The notes beneath the pieces were generated by a model. That model saw only the letters and a list, made by a program, of their open reading frames with translations, did not search any database and was not told the DNA's origin. This document shows positions 1-7,809 of a DNA stretch of 22,241 nucleotides, piece after piece (the stretch's first letter is position 1; each line of letters begins with the position of its first letter). The DNA comes from an uncultured Eggerthella sp. GTDB lineage: Bacteria > Actinomycetota > Coriobacteriia > Coriobacteriales > Eggerthellaceae. Position numbers and translations under genes: made by a program. Location: positions 1-22,241 of the forward strand of contig CABQIW010000032.1 in NCBI GenBank assembly GCA_902464295.1. The letters are read 5' to 3'.

Positions 1-41
1 CCTATAGGATTGGAACATGGTTTATTAGTGAATAGGAATTG

Positions 42-995
42 CTATTCGAACGTGCCGCATTCGATCTGCTCGCGACGATAATAATCGCGCAGGTCACCGA
101 TCTTGCCAGAGGGGAACTTCGCGAAATTGCGCGCGAACTCGATGAGCTGGTCGGTCACGCAACTACGGAATGCCTTCTCTTTATACGCCATATAGATCGT
201 GTGAAATGGAGTTTGGATATCGGAGATGGGGATGCCCACGAATCCGCGCGTTTTGATATCATCGAGCGTCTCGAGCATGATGGCTACTGTATCGGACTCA
301 GAAACCACAAAGGCCGCGGCACTGATCTCGTCGTTGAACGACTGCTTGGGCGAAAGACCAACGCGGCGGAATAGCCCTTCGAGCAACGTCGAGGCGAATG
401 ATTCCTTGCGATACGAAACCAGGTTATAGTCTTTGAGCTCTTCGAGAGAAACGCTTTCACGTTTTGCAAGCTCATGGGTCTCTGAAACACCTACGATCAA
501 ATTCTGCGTGATGATCGGCTCATAGACGATATCGCGCTCGTCGAGCACCATGCCGCAGAACGCAACGTCGAGCTTGCCATCGAGTAGGCCCTTCAGGCAA
601 TCGTAGGTGGTTTCCTGATGGATATCGAAATCGATGTTATCGCCGAACTCCTTGCGGAAGGAGCTCAGCAGAAGGGGAAGGAAGTTTCGCTGGATCGAGA
701 TGACCGCACCGATGCGAATCTGCCCTGAAAGTCCACTAGAGTAGAGCTTCATAAGATCGATCGCCTTGTCGATCTCGCTGAGCGCAACACAGACATGCTC
801 GTTAAATTCCGCACCATAGGAAGTAAGGCGCACATTACGACCAACGCGCTCGAACAGCGGCACGCCAAGTTCTTTCTCCAAATTGCCGATCGAATTTGAA
901 AGGGAAGGCTGCGTGATGAAAAGCTCTTCGGAAGCCTTTCCGTAGTGTTCAAGCTCAGCGAGCTTTCTGAAGTAATAAAGCTGAGAGAGATTCAT
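42..995 (-). CDS. LysR-type transcriptional regulator
   Basis: A 317-residue LysR-family regulator. The N-terminal winged helix-turn-helix (about residues 1-60) starts MNLSQLYYFRKLAELEH and contains the family pattern FITQPSLSNSIGNLEKELG, with LFER and G-R-N-V-R-L-T just after it. The remainder, about residues 90-300, is the periplasmic-binding-protein-like effector domain. I start it at the ATG at 993-995, because the LysR fold begins exactly there and AAAGGAT lies about 7 bases upstream; the frame stays open for 18 more codons but those encode nothing family-like. It lies 98 bases downstream of bioY on the same strand, so the two could be co-transcribed. The effector and targets cannot be told from sequence. 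The family call is secure, the regulon unknown. Confidence 0.93.
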   Translation of the reverse strand: MNLSQLYYFRKLAELEHYGKASEELFITQPSLSNSIGNLEKELGVPLFERVGRNVRLTSYGAEFNEHVCVALSEIDKAIDLMKLYSSGLSGQIRIGAVISIQRNFLPLLLSSFRKEFGDNIDFDIHQETTYDCLKGLLDGKLDVAFCGMVLDERDIVYEPIITQNLIVGVSETHELAKRESVSLEELKDYNLVSYRKESFASTLLEGLFRRVGLSPKQSFNDEISAAAFVVSESDTVAIMLETLDDIKTRGFVGIPISDIQTPFHTIYMAYKEKAFRSCVTDQLIEFARNFAKFPSGKIGDLRDYYRREQIECGTFE

Positions 996-1051
996 GCAAC
1001 ATCCTTTTACCTTCGACCATCTAGTGCGAGCATGCACGATATAGAGCAATC

Positions 1052-1065
1052 ACGTTCTACAACGT
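1052..1065. promoter_or_regulatory. Possible operator palindrome upstream of the LysR gene
   Basis: A perfect inverted repeat, ACGTT-CTAC-AACGT, lies about 57-70 bases upstream of the LysR start codon. LysR regulators usually bind short dyads of the T-N11-A kind near their own gene, so this is a plausible autoregulatory site. No good -35/-10 pair is visible in the 98-base gap. The dyad is short enough to occur by chance. Confidence 0.25.
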
Positions 1066-1093
1066 CCCCAACGCTGCTCTACGGGCTACGCAC

Positions 1094-1705
1094 TTAGAAC
1101 TTATGACGCGCAGCTCCTACCACCTGCGCAAGGAAGATGGCGAGCACCATCTTCAAAAGATCCGGGACGACGAACGGCGCTACCGCGGCAAAGAACGCTG
1201 CACTGGCACTCAGATTGCCTGAAACCATGAGCCACATCCAACCGAACAGGTAGAGCACGATCATGAACACGATCCCCACTACCACATTGCGACAGAAGAA
1301 GCCCCAGCTGACCTTGCCGCCAAATAGCGAGATCGATCTATCCGACGTGAACAAAGAGCGCTTCGAAAGAGCGATGCTGATGGTAAGCGCGATGAAAGCA
1401 CCGATCACATCCCCCATGATGAAACCGCCAGTCGGTCCGAAGACCGCACCAAGCCCACCACGGAATCCCGTGAAGACTGGCAAGCCCAATGCACCAAGCA
1501 GGACATAACCAGAAATAGCAACGAAAGCATCAAGAGGTTTGAGTGCGAAGAGCGTAAAGAACACTGCAAGCGGTGCAAGCGAGAGTGGCACGGGACCGAT
1601 CGGGACCGTTACCCATGCGGTGACCGTCATACAAGCAATAGCAGCAGCGCAATATACAACCGATCGACTTCGAGACTGCGACTTTACCAAAGCCTTTTCC
1701 GGCAT
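1094..1705 (-). CDS. bioY: BioY, substrate-binding S component of an ECF biotin transporter
   Basis: A 203-residue integral membrane protein with about six hydrophobic segments from residue 16 onward. It carries the BioY signature around residues 78-98, including GGLGAVFGPTGGF, and the early P-x-G-P-V-P segment, both typical of the family, at normal length. BioY binds biotin and either works with a shared ECF energizing module (EcfA/EcfA'/EcfT) or alone; no ECF ATPase genes are in this window, so any module is encoded elsewhere. The ATG start has GAGGA 6 bases upstream. The gene has its own likely promoter with a dyad over the -10 box (1756-1786), which suggests repression, probably by biotin status. 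A biotin ligase gene is about 1.7 kb away on the same strand. Confidence 0.94.
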   Translation of the reverse strand: MPEKALVKSQSRSRSVVYCAAAIACMTVTAWVTVPIGPVPLSLAPLAVFFTLFALKPLDAFVAISGYVLLGALGLPVFTGFRGGLGAVFGPTGGFIMGDVIGAFIALTISIALSKRSLFTSDRSISLFGGKVSWGFFCRNVVVGIVFMIVLYLFGWMWLMVSGNLSASAAFFAAVAPFVVPDLLKMVLAIFLAQVVGAARHKF

Positions 1706-1755
1706 CTCAATCCTCTTTCTTTTTGAAAATCCAATATCTTCTAGCTATTGATAGC

Positions 1756-1786
1756 GTACTAAATTATATCGTTTTAACTATAGTAC
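1756..1786 (-). promoter_or_regulatory. bioY promoter -10 inside a dyad operator
   Basis: On the minus strand a perfect TATAAT (plus coordinates 1763-1768) stands about 60 bases before the bioY start. It is enclosed by an inverted repeat, GTACTA (1756-1761) and TAGTAC (1781-1786), 31 bp overall. No good -35 is visible at 17-19 bp. A dyad enclosing the -10 is the usual geometry for a repressor. The 31-bp span matches the size of known biotin operators bound by regulatory BirA proteins, but the sequence does not match the enterobacterial or Bacillus consensus, and the BirA in this window has no DNA-binding domain. Confidence 0.45.
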
Positions 1787-1792
1787 ACCTGT

Positions 1793-1819
1793 TTGAATTA
1801 TATGTGCGGCATATATAAC
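1793..1819 (+). promoter_or_regulatory. Possible mntP promoter with AT-rich dyad
   Basis: TTGAAT at 1793-1798 and TATAAC at 1814-1819 (15-bp spacer) could form a weak plus-strand promoter. It is overlapped by the dyad TATATG-TGCGG-CATATA (1799-1815), which could be an operator. A second possibility is the TATAGT at 1894-1899, only 9 bases before the mntP ATG, which would give a nearly leaderless mRNA. No manganese (yybP-ykoY) riboswitch is visible in the 80 bases before the gene. Confidence 0.3.
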
Positions 1820-1908
1820 AGGCGTTGTTCACCACTAGACACCTTAGAGTAAAACGTCCAACCCTTTGCTGCGGCACGGCGCTCTTGCTCCGCTATAGTA
1901 GAACCATC

Positions 1909-2463
1909 ATGAGCACGATCGAACTTCTCATTTTAGGGCTTGCGCTTTCCATGGACGCTTTCGCGGTAACGGTGTCCAACGCCTTCGTCTATCGCGGAAC
2001 CGATAAAGCACATCGTCTCTTGATGCCGATCTTCTTCGGTGCCTTTCAGGGGCTCATGCCTGTGATCGGATTCTATGCAGGTTCGCTGGTGGGACCCTTC
2101 ATTGAAACCTATGCGGGCATCATCACGTTCGTCATCCTAGGCTTCATCGGCGGCAAGATGCTCTGGGACGCATTCCATGAAGAGCCCGAGGAGGTCTTCG
2201 ATAAGCACGCTAAGCTCACGATTCCCGTCTTGTTCTTCCAGGCTATCGCCACGAGCATCGATGCGCTTGCCGTGGGTGTCAGTTTCGCAGCGCTTTCGCT
2301 CAACATCGCATCGGCGGCGACCCTGATCGGCTTGACCACCGCACTGTGCTGCATCGTCGCGCTGATCATCGGGCGCCATTTCGGCATGAAGTTGGGGAAC
2401 AAGGCCACGATCATCGGCGGCATCGTGCTTATCCTCATCGGTATCAAAGCCCTGTTCACGTAA
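1909..2463 (+). CDS. mntP: MntP manganese efflux pump
   Basis: A 184-residue membrane protein of the MntP family, close to the usual 185-190 residues. It has six hydrophobic helices arranged as two related halves. The two conserved Asp motifs are visible: MDAFAV near residue 14 and SIDALAVG near residue 112. MntP exports excess Mn2+ across the cytoplasmic membrane. I choose the ATG at 1909 because the first family residues, STIELLILGLALSMDAF, begin there; the 28 codons open upstream look non-coding. A Shine-Dalgarno is weak or absent, and a TATAGT box sits just upstream, so the mRNA may be close to leaderless. It converges on birA and their 3' ends overlap by 8 bases. Confidence 0.95.
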   Translation: MSTIELLILGLALSMDAFAVTVSNAFVYRGTDKAHRLLMPIFFGAFQGLMPVIGFYAGSLVGPFIETYAGIITFVILGFIGGKMLWDAFHEEPEEVFDKHAKLTIPVLFFQAIATSIDALAVGVSFAALSLNIASAATLIGLTTALCCIVALIIGRHFGMKLGNKATIIGGIVLILIGIKALFT

Positions 2464-3451
2464 AGGAATGGCGGGTGTGGACCTCGCCGGAGTTGGCCGC
2501 TATGACGCTGCCTTGTCCAGTGCGGAGGAGAAGTTCACCGGAAGATGATGCGCCGATGACCTCGCCGGCGTAGAGCAGCTCCCCCTCGATCGTCTCGAGT
2601 TCGACCTGCTCACCTTTGTTATAGAGAAGGCTATTGTAGCCATCTATGAAGGGATCTATCCCCTCTTCGCACCATAATTCGTAAAACCCTTGGATGCATC
2701 CGAGCAATGCGGGAAGAAGTTGACCGCTAATTTGATCGAACGTAACGCCCGATAGGGCATCGAAACTTTCAAGATATGCTGCGGGAACGCCTCGCTCTTC
2801 GGTCGAAGCTGCTGCTTTAGCATCCTCAGTAGAAGAGCTACTGGACGAGGTGATATTGATGCCGATGCCGCAACAAAGCTTACCGCCGATCATCTCGAGC
2901 GAGATGCCAACTAGTTTGGCGCTTCCCTCATCGGATACGACCAGGATATCGTTGGGCCATTTGATCTTGATCTTGTCGGTCTGCGCGAAAGAAGCGAGCG
3001 TTTCCTGCACTGCCAGCGAAAGAAGAAGGCTCAGCGTTGGAAGAACGCTCTGGTCCATCTTCGGCTGAAGATGCTCGTTCAAAGGATCGAGGATGAACGA
3101 GAAATACAGTCCACCTTCGGGACTCTTCCACGATCTTCCTTGTCTTCCATACGCTGCAGTTTGCCTATTGGCCACGAAGCAGATTCCTTCAGGAGCTCCT
3201 TTGGAAATAGCTTCCTTGACGCAATTATTGGTCGAATCGACTTCGTCGAAGAACGTGACGCGCCAGAATCCGCCACCATATGTCTTCACTTCAGCAGGGG
3301 CTTGCTGGTCCTCCCCTTCCTGCGGGCGAGCTGCTTCTTGCAGGTGCGCTATGGCCTGCAGGAAGGCCGCATCCTTCAGGGGGATCGTGTCTTGCGGACG
3401 GGCTGTGTCTTGTAGGTGCGCAGCATCCTGCGAACGCGATGCGTCGTTCAT
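2456..3451 (-). CDS. birA: Biotin-[acetyl-CoA-carboxylase] ligase (group I BirA)
   Basis: A 331-residue biotin protein ligase that activates biotin with ATP and attaches it to the carrier lysine of biotin-dependent carboxylases. Visible motifs are STNN (73-76), the biotinyl-AMP loop QTAAYGRQGRSW (97-108), KWPNDI (164-169), GIGIN (195-199) and a C-terminal SH3-like domain (about 280-325). The loop normally reads AGRGR; here the first two positions are A-Y while the key downstream Arg is kept. There is no N-terminal helix-turn-helix, so it should not act as a repressor. Residues 3-44 are instead seven hexapeptide repeats, and a poly-Ser/acidic insert follows GIGIN (201-220). The start ATG overlaps the folPK stop codon by one base (TAATG), with GGAAG upstream, so translation is probably coupled. 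Confidence 0.93.
   Translation of the reverse strand: MNDASRSQDAAHLQDTARPQDTIPLKDAAFLQAIAHLQEAARPQEGEDQQAPAEVKTYGGGFWRVTFFDEVDSTNNCVKEAISKGAPEGICFVANRQTAAYGRQGRSWKSPEGGLYFSFILDPLNEHLQPKMDQSVLPTLSLLLSLAVQETLASFAQTDKIKIKWPNDILVVSDEGSAKLVGISLEMIGGKLCCGIGINITSSSSSSTEDAKAAASTEERGVPAAYLESFDALSGVTFDQISGQLLPALLGCIQGFYELWCEEGIDPFIDGYNSLLYNKGEQVELETIEGELLYAGEVIGASSSGELLLRTGQGSVIAANSGEVHTRHSFT
3320..3445 (-). repeat. 18-bp in-frame tandem repeat at the 5' end of birA
   Basis: Codons 3-44 of birA read as seven degenerate 18-bp units, each a hexapeptide of the pattern [DAE]-[ATI]-[ASI]-x-[LPS]-[QK], for example DAAHLQ, DTARPQ and EAARPQ. A possible eighth unit, EGEDQQ, follows. Some hexads are nearly identical at the DNA level and others have drifted. 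The block precedes the ligase domain and replaces the winged-helix region found in regulatory BirA proteins. Confidence 0.75.
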
Positions 3452-4767
3452 TATTCACACTTCCAGGCTTTGCCGTACTTCACCGCATCAGTTGTGACCG
3501 ACACGCCATTGGCAAGTTCATGATGAGGCAGAAGTTCCAAGAGCGGCTTCACCACGAAATCGCGCTCGAGCAAGAGCGGATGCGGCAAGGTGAGCACCTC
3601 AAGATCGGAAACGTAGCCTTGATAGTCGAGGATATCGAGATCGCACGTGCGCGGGCCGTTCTTCTGCGTACGCACACGACCTAAGCTGTTCTCGATCGCT
3701 TGGAGGTAGGTGAGCAGTTCTTGCGGGGGCAAGCCGGTGCGCATGAGCACGACCGTATTCACGAAAAGATCCTGATCCTCGAAATAGGCTGGCTCGCTTT
3801 CGTAGTAGCTTGCAATATCGATGATCTGAGTGTCAGGCAGCATGCACATATCGCCGATAGCCTTGTTGATCATCGCGATCTTGCCTTCGCGCTCCTCGCC
3901 TTCGTCGGCCACGAGCGCCACGTTGCAGCCCATGCCGATGAGCACGTAGGGACGCAGGTTCTCTTCGAGCGCTTGAGCGGTGAGCGCCACGTTGTGCGTG
4001 CGGATGACCGATGCACCCAGCTCGCACGCCATGAGCGCTTCAGCGGCCGAAGCGCTATCGCGCTCTTTCGGGTCTTCGATCTGGTACGCTTCGCCAATGT
4101 AGCTCTTGCGCGAAACCGCGACCATGGTCGGGAAGCCCAGACGATTGAACTCGTGGAAGTTGCGCATGAGCTCGACTGTCTGCTTCGCCGTCTTGCCGAA
4201 ACCCGGGCCCGGATCGAGGCAGATACGCTCGCGCGCGACACCGTGCGCGATCAAGTTGTCTGCCTGCGCTTTCAGGTAATCGCGCACTTCAGCAACCACG
4301 TCTTCATAGACTGGTTCATCCTGCATCGTTCGAGGGTCATCGCCACCCATATGCATGACAACAAGCCCCGCATCGCAGCTTGCAGCAACCTCGACCATGG
4401 CTGGATCTCGAAAACCGCTCACATCGTTGATGATCGAAGCACCTGCTTCGAGCGCTGAGCGCGCAACGGAAGCATGACGCGTATCGATGCTCACGCAAAT
4501 ACCCTTACTAGCCAGCGCTTTCACCACATCGAGCACGCGCGCGCACTCTTCTTCTTCGCTTACGGGCGTGGCGCCGGGGCGCGTTGATTCTCCGCCAACA
4601 TCGATGATGAGCGCGCCTTCCTCGACCATCTGGAGCCCACGGGCGATCGCGTCTTCAGGCGTTGGATACGAGCCGCCATCGGAAAAAGAATCGGGCGTAA
4701 GATTCAAGATGCCCATGATAATGGGCATCTTGGCATCAAAACGGTACTGGCTGCATTTCCAGATCAT
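3451..4767 (-). CDS. folP: DHPS-HPPK fusion: dihydropteroate synthase plus HPPK
   Basis: A 438-residue bifunctional folate enzyme. Residues 14-270 are dihydropteroate synthase: GILNLTPDSFSDGG (19-32), DVGGESTRPGA (56-66), SIDTRHASVA (93-102), NDVSG, LDPGPGFGKT (184-193) and SRKSYIG (219-225). Residues 274 to about 425 are 6-hydroxymethyl-7,8-dihydropterin pyrophosphokinase: GMGCN, then NGPRTCDLDIL (370-380) with the two metal-binding Asp residues. HPPK makes the pyrophosphorylated pterin and DHPS joins it to p-aminobenzoate, so consecutive steps are fused but in reverse order along the chain. No dihydroneopterin aldolase (FolB) part is present. The ATG start has AAAGGATG 7 bases upstream. The gene lies 17 bases after ftsH and shares its last base with birA. 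Known HPPK-DHPS fusions usually have HPPK first. Confidence 0.95.
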   Translation of the reverse strand: MIWKCSQYRFDAKMPIIMGILNLTPDSFSDGGSYPTPEDAIARGLQMVEEGALIIDVGGESTRPGATPVSEEEECARVLDVVKALASKGICVSIDTRHASVARSALEAGASIINDVSGFRDPAMVEVAASCDAGLVVMHMGGDDPRTMQDEPVYEDVVAEVRDYLKAQADNLIAHGVARERICLDPGPGFGKTAKQTVELMRNFHEFNRLGFPTMVAVSRKSYIGEAYQIEDPKERDSASAAEALMACELGASVIRTHNVALTAQALEENLRPYVLIGMGCNVALVADEGEEREGKIAMINKAIGDMCMLPDTQIIDIASYYESEPAYFEDQDLFVNTVVLMRTGLPPQELLTYLQAIENSLGRVRTQKNGPRTCDLDILDYQGYVSDLEVLTLPHPLLLERDFVVKPLLELLPHHELANGVSVTTDAVKYGKAWKCE

Positions 4768-4784
4768 GAATGAACATCCTTTGG

Positions 4785-7193
4785 CTATTCGCGCGGCTTG
4801 CCTGCGCTATCGTCGTGCTTATCTTCTGTATCCTGGCCATCTTGCATATCTTTGATCTTCTGCTCAAGACTATCAAGGAAGCCCTTGTCGGTGTCTGAAG
4901 TGCTCGACTCCGAAGGCGTAGATGCCGCAGCCGGCGCAGAAGGCGCAGCGGGTGTAGATGGCGCAGCAGGCTCTTGCGGTGCTGCTGGAGTTTGCGGGGC
5001 AGCTACCGCATCCTGCTGCGCGCTTGCCTGCACCTCATTGGAAGCAGGAGCGCTGGAAGCAGCTGGCTGTGCAGGAGTGCCCTGCGACGCAGTAGGAGCT
5101 GGGGGTTCTTGTTCTGGCTCTTTCGATGCGAGCGTATTGGCAGCTTTCTCCACTGCGCCGCTCGCCTCGAGCTTCAGGTAATCTGCCCACTTGTTATCGA
5201 GAAGCGCCGTACAAGCTTCTCCATCGACCGTCTCGCGTTCGAGCAAGACCGCAGACATAAGGTCCATCTGCTCTTTGTGTGAGGACAGGATCTCGTAGGC
5301 ACGATCGTGAGCTTCACGCATGATGCGCGCCACCTCTTCATCGATACGACGTGCTGTTTCTTCCGAGTAGTCCTGCGTGTTGCCGTAGTCGCGGCCCAAG
5401 AATACTTCGTGGTTGGGCTGCCCGAATACCTGAACACCCAGATCGGAACTCATGCCGTAGTTCGTGACCATCGAGCGCGCCATCTTCGTTGCACGTTCAA
5501 GGTCGTTCGAAGCGCCGGTGGTGATATCTTCGCAGAAGATCTCTTCCGCCACACGACCGCCCAAGAACACGGCCAGCTCATCGCGCATTTCGTTACGCGA
5601 ATTGAGCACCTTGTCCTCGTCTGGGATGGAAAGGGTGTAACCCAGCGCACGACCACGCGAGATGATCGAGATCTTGTGAACGGGATCGGCGTGGGGAAGC
5701 AGGTGTCCCACGAGCGCATGGCCAGATTCGTGGTAAGAGATGGTCTTGCGCGTATTTTCGTCGAGCACCCTGCCCTTGCGTTCGGGACCCGCGATCACGC
5801 GCTCCATGCTTTCAGTAACTTCCTGCTCGGAGATGATGTGCTTGTTGCGACGCGCAGAAAGGATAGCCGCTTCATTGAGCAAGTTCGCCAGATCGGCACC
5901 GGTGAAGCCCGGGGTGATCTTAGCCAAACGCGGCAGGTTAACGTCCTTTGCTAGCGGTTTGTTCTCCGCATGGACCTTGAGGATCTTCTCGCGACCCTTC
6001 ACATCGGGGACGTCAACCACGATCTGACGGTCGAAACGACCGGGGCGCAAAAGCGCAGGGTCGAGCACGTCGGCACGGTTCGTTGCCGCTATGAGCACGA
6101 CTGAATCGTTCGCCTCGAAACCATCCATCTCAACGAGCAGCTGGTTCAAGGTCTGCTCGCGTTCGTCGTGACCGCCACCGAGGCCAGCGCCACGCTGACG
6201 ACCGACCGCATCGATCTCGTCGATGAAGATGATGGCCGGAGCAGCTTCTTTCGCCTGCTTGAACAGATCGCGCACACGCGAAGCGCCCACACCTACGAAC
6301 ATCTCAACGAAGTCGGAGCCGGAAATGCTGAAGAACGGCACGCCCGCTTCGCCTGCAACAGCACGTGCGAGCAAGGTCTTACCGGTGCCCGGAGGGCCCA
6401 CGAGCAAGCAACCGCGCGGGATCTTCGCACCCATAGCCTGATACTTCGCAGGGTTGTCGAGGAAGTCCTTGATCTCCTGCATCTCCTCGACCGCTTCATC
6501 AACACCAGCGACATCGGAGAAGTGCACGTCGGGATGCTCCTCGACCGACTTCTTCGCTTTCGCCTTGCCGAACGACATCTGCGAGTTGTTCGCCTTGTTC
6601 ATCTGCGAGAAGAAGAAGAACAGCAGACCCGCGATGATCAGGATCGGAAGTAGCGAGAGCAGGATCGATCCCCAGGGGGAAGGCAGGGTGATGCTGTACT
6701 TGATCTCGGGATGCGCTGCCATGAGCTGGCCCAGCGTGTCCTGACCGACCCAGGTACAGGTGAAGTTGTGCTTCGATCCGAGCGTCTTTACTTGCAGGAT
6801 GCTCGGTTCGATGGTCTCAAGGCGCGACCCGCCATTCACGATCGTGCCCAACTGGGAATTGAGCGCCTCGATGCCGGTATTGAACGCATTCGCTGCCGTT
6901 ACGCCTGCTGTTTGCGCAGGATAGTAGACGCCGGTGATGGTCTCGGCGCCCGCATCATAGACGACCGATTCAACACGCCCCTGGTCGACCGCCTGCGTGA
7001 ATTCAGACGTTACCAGCGAGTCGGTTTGCGTGATGCCATCCGAAGAGCCTTGTGGCATGCGCGTGAGCATCGAAAAGAAGAAGATGGCCACGAGCGCGAA
7101 CACCACGATCGTGATGATGTTGATCTGGCGTGGCTGCTTGTTAGGCTGTTTGTTCGACGGTTTGTTGTTCTTTGCGTTTGGATCTTGTGCCAT
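4785..7193 (-). CDS. ftsH: ATP-dependent zinc metalloprotease FtsH
   Basis: An 802-residue membrane-anchored AAA+ protease that unfolds and degrades membrane and short-lived cytoplasmic proteins. In order: basic N-terminus, transmembrane helix about 24-45, extracytoplasmic domain about 46-172, second helix about 174-197, AAA+ module with Walker A GPPGTGKT (266-273), Walker B IIFIDEID (321-328) and SRH RPGRFDRQ (383-390), then the zinc peptidase with HESGH (488-492) and third ligand Asp564. The core ends near residue 690. It is followed by about 110 extra residues: a Pro/Ala/Ser/Gln-rich linker, an amphipathic segment near GFLDSLEQKIKDM, and an acidic tail. FtsH is usually 600-700 residues, so this tail is unusual. 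The ATG has AAGGA rather far upstream (about 13 bases). It is in the conserved order tilS-hpt-ftsH-folP. Confidence 0.97.
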   Translation of the reverse strand: MAQDPNAKNNKPSNKQPNKQPRQINIITIVVFALVAIFFFSMLTRMPQGSSDGITQTDSLVTSEFTQAVDQGRVESVVYDAGAETITGVYYPAQTAGVTAANAFNTGIEALNSQLGTIVNGGSRLETIEPSILQVKTLGSKHNFTCTWVGQDTLGQLMAAHPEIKYSITLPSPWGSILLSLLPILIIAGLLFFFFSQMNKANNSQMSFGKAKAKKSVEEHPDVHFSDVAGVDEAVEEMQEIKDFLDNPAKYQAMGAKIPRGCLLVGPPGTGKTLLARAVAGEAGVPFFSISGSDFVEMFVGVGASRVRDLFKQAKEAAPAIIFIDEIDAVGRQRGAGLGGGHDEREQTLNQLLVEMDGFEANDSVVLIAATNRADVLDPALLRPGRFDRQIVVDVPDVKGREKILKVHAENKPLAKDVNLPRLAKITPGFTGADLANLLNEAAILSARRNKHIISEQEVTESMERVIAGPERKGRVLDENTRKTISYHESGHALVGHLLPHADPVHKISIISRGRALGYTLSIPDEDKVLNSRNEMRDELAVFLGGRVAEEIFCEDITTGASNDLERATKMARSMVTNYGMSSDLGVQVFGQPNHEVFLGRDYGNTQDYSEETARRIDEEVARIMREAHDRAYEILSSHKEQMDLMSAVLLERETVDGEACTALLDNKWADYLKLEASGAVEKAANTLASKEPEQEPPAPTASQGTPAQPAASSAPASNEVQASAQQDAVAAPQTPAAPQEPAAPSTPAAPSAPAAASTPSESSTSDTDKGFLDSLEQKIKDMQDGQDTEDKHDDSAGKPRE

Positions 7194-7254
7194 AACGTAT
7201 CAATGTTCCTTATGCGTTGGTCGGTTGGTCATTCAGTGGTTCAGTCGTTTACGA

Positions 7255-7809
7255 TCAGGCCTTCTTTGCGATCGCGCTCCGCTTGAGCGCTCCCACATAG
7301 GGAAGGTTGCGATATTTTTCCGCGTAGTCGAGCCCATAGCCGACCACGAATTCATCCGGACAAGCGAACCCCAGGTAGTGACAGGGAAGATCGGCCTGTT
7401 CTGGAATGTCCTTACGGAGAAGCGCCGCAATGGAAAGCGATGCGGGCTTGCGCGACTGAAGATTCTTGATCAGATAGCGCAGCGTGAGACCCGTATCGAT
7501 CACATCTTCAGCGATGAGCACATCGCGGCCCATGATGTCGGTCGAAAGGTCCTTCTGAATACGCACGATGCCCGAGCTTTCAGCCTCTTTTCCGTACGAA
7601 GAAACTGCCATGAAATCCATTTCGAGCGGAAGATTGATCTGGCGAACCAGATCGGCCATGAAGATCGCCGCACCGCGCAGGATCGAGATGACCACAAGGT
7701 CTTTTCCCGCATAATCGCGCGTGATGGCCGCTCCCATTTCGCTTACGCGCGCACGAATGTCGCTCTCAGAGAACAGAACGCGCTCCAGATCGGGATGTAA
7801 TTCTTCCAC
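7255..7809 (-). CDS. hpt: Hypoxanthine phosphoribosyltransferase
   Basis: A 184-residue purine salvage enzyme that converts hypoxanthine (and usually guanine) plus PRPP to the nucleotide. The PRPP-binding signature VLIAEDVIDTGLTL is at residues 97-110, with the Glu-Asp pair at 101-102 and the catalytic Asp at 105. ISILRGA (41-47) is the pyrophosphate-loop region, and DEFVVGYGLDYAEKYRNLPY near the C-terminus is typical of bacterial Hpt. The start is a GTG at 7807-7809, preceded by AGAGGAG only about 2 bases away, a tight spacing. No better start in frame is visible. Placement between tilS/maf and ftsH is the classic bacterial order. It is followed by a 61-base gap before ftsH. Confidence 0.96.
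   Translation of the reverse strand: MEELHPDLERVLFSESDIRARVSEMGAAITRDYAGKDLVVISILRGAAIFMADLVRQINLPLEMDFMAVSSYGKEAESSGIVRIQKDLSTDIMGRDVLIAEDVIDTGLTLRYLIKNLQSRKPASLSIAALLRKDIPEQADLPCHYLGFACPDEFVVGYGLDYAEKYRNLPYVGALKRSAIAKKA

Noticed and set aside
1825..1908. Longer MntP N-terminus
   Set aside because: The extra 28 residues are Arg/Cys-rich, unlike MntP, and the family N-terminus begins at the ATG at 1909.
3700..4458. A 252-codon plus-strand frame
   Set aside because: Antisense shadow of the folP-folK fusion; composition rich in His/Arg/Ala typical of antisense frames.
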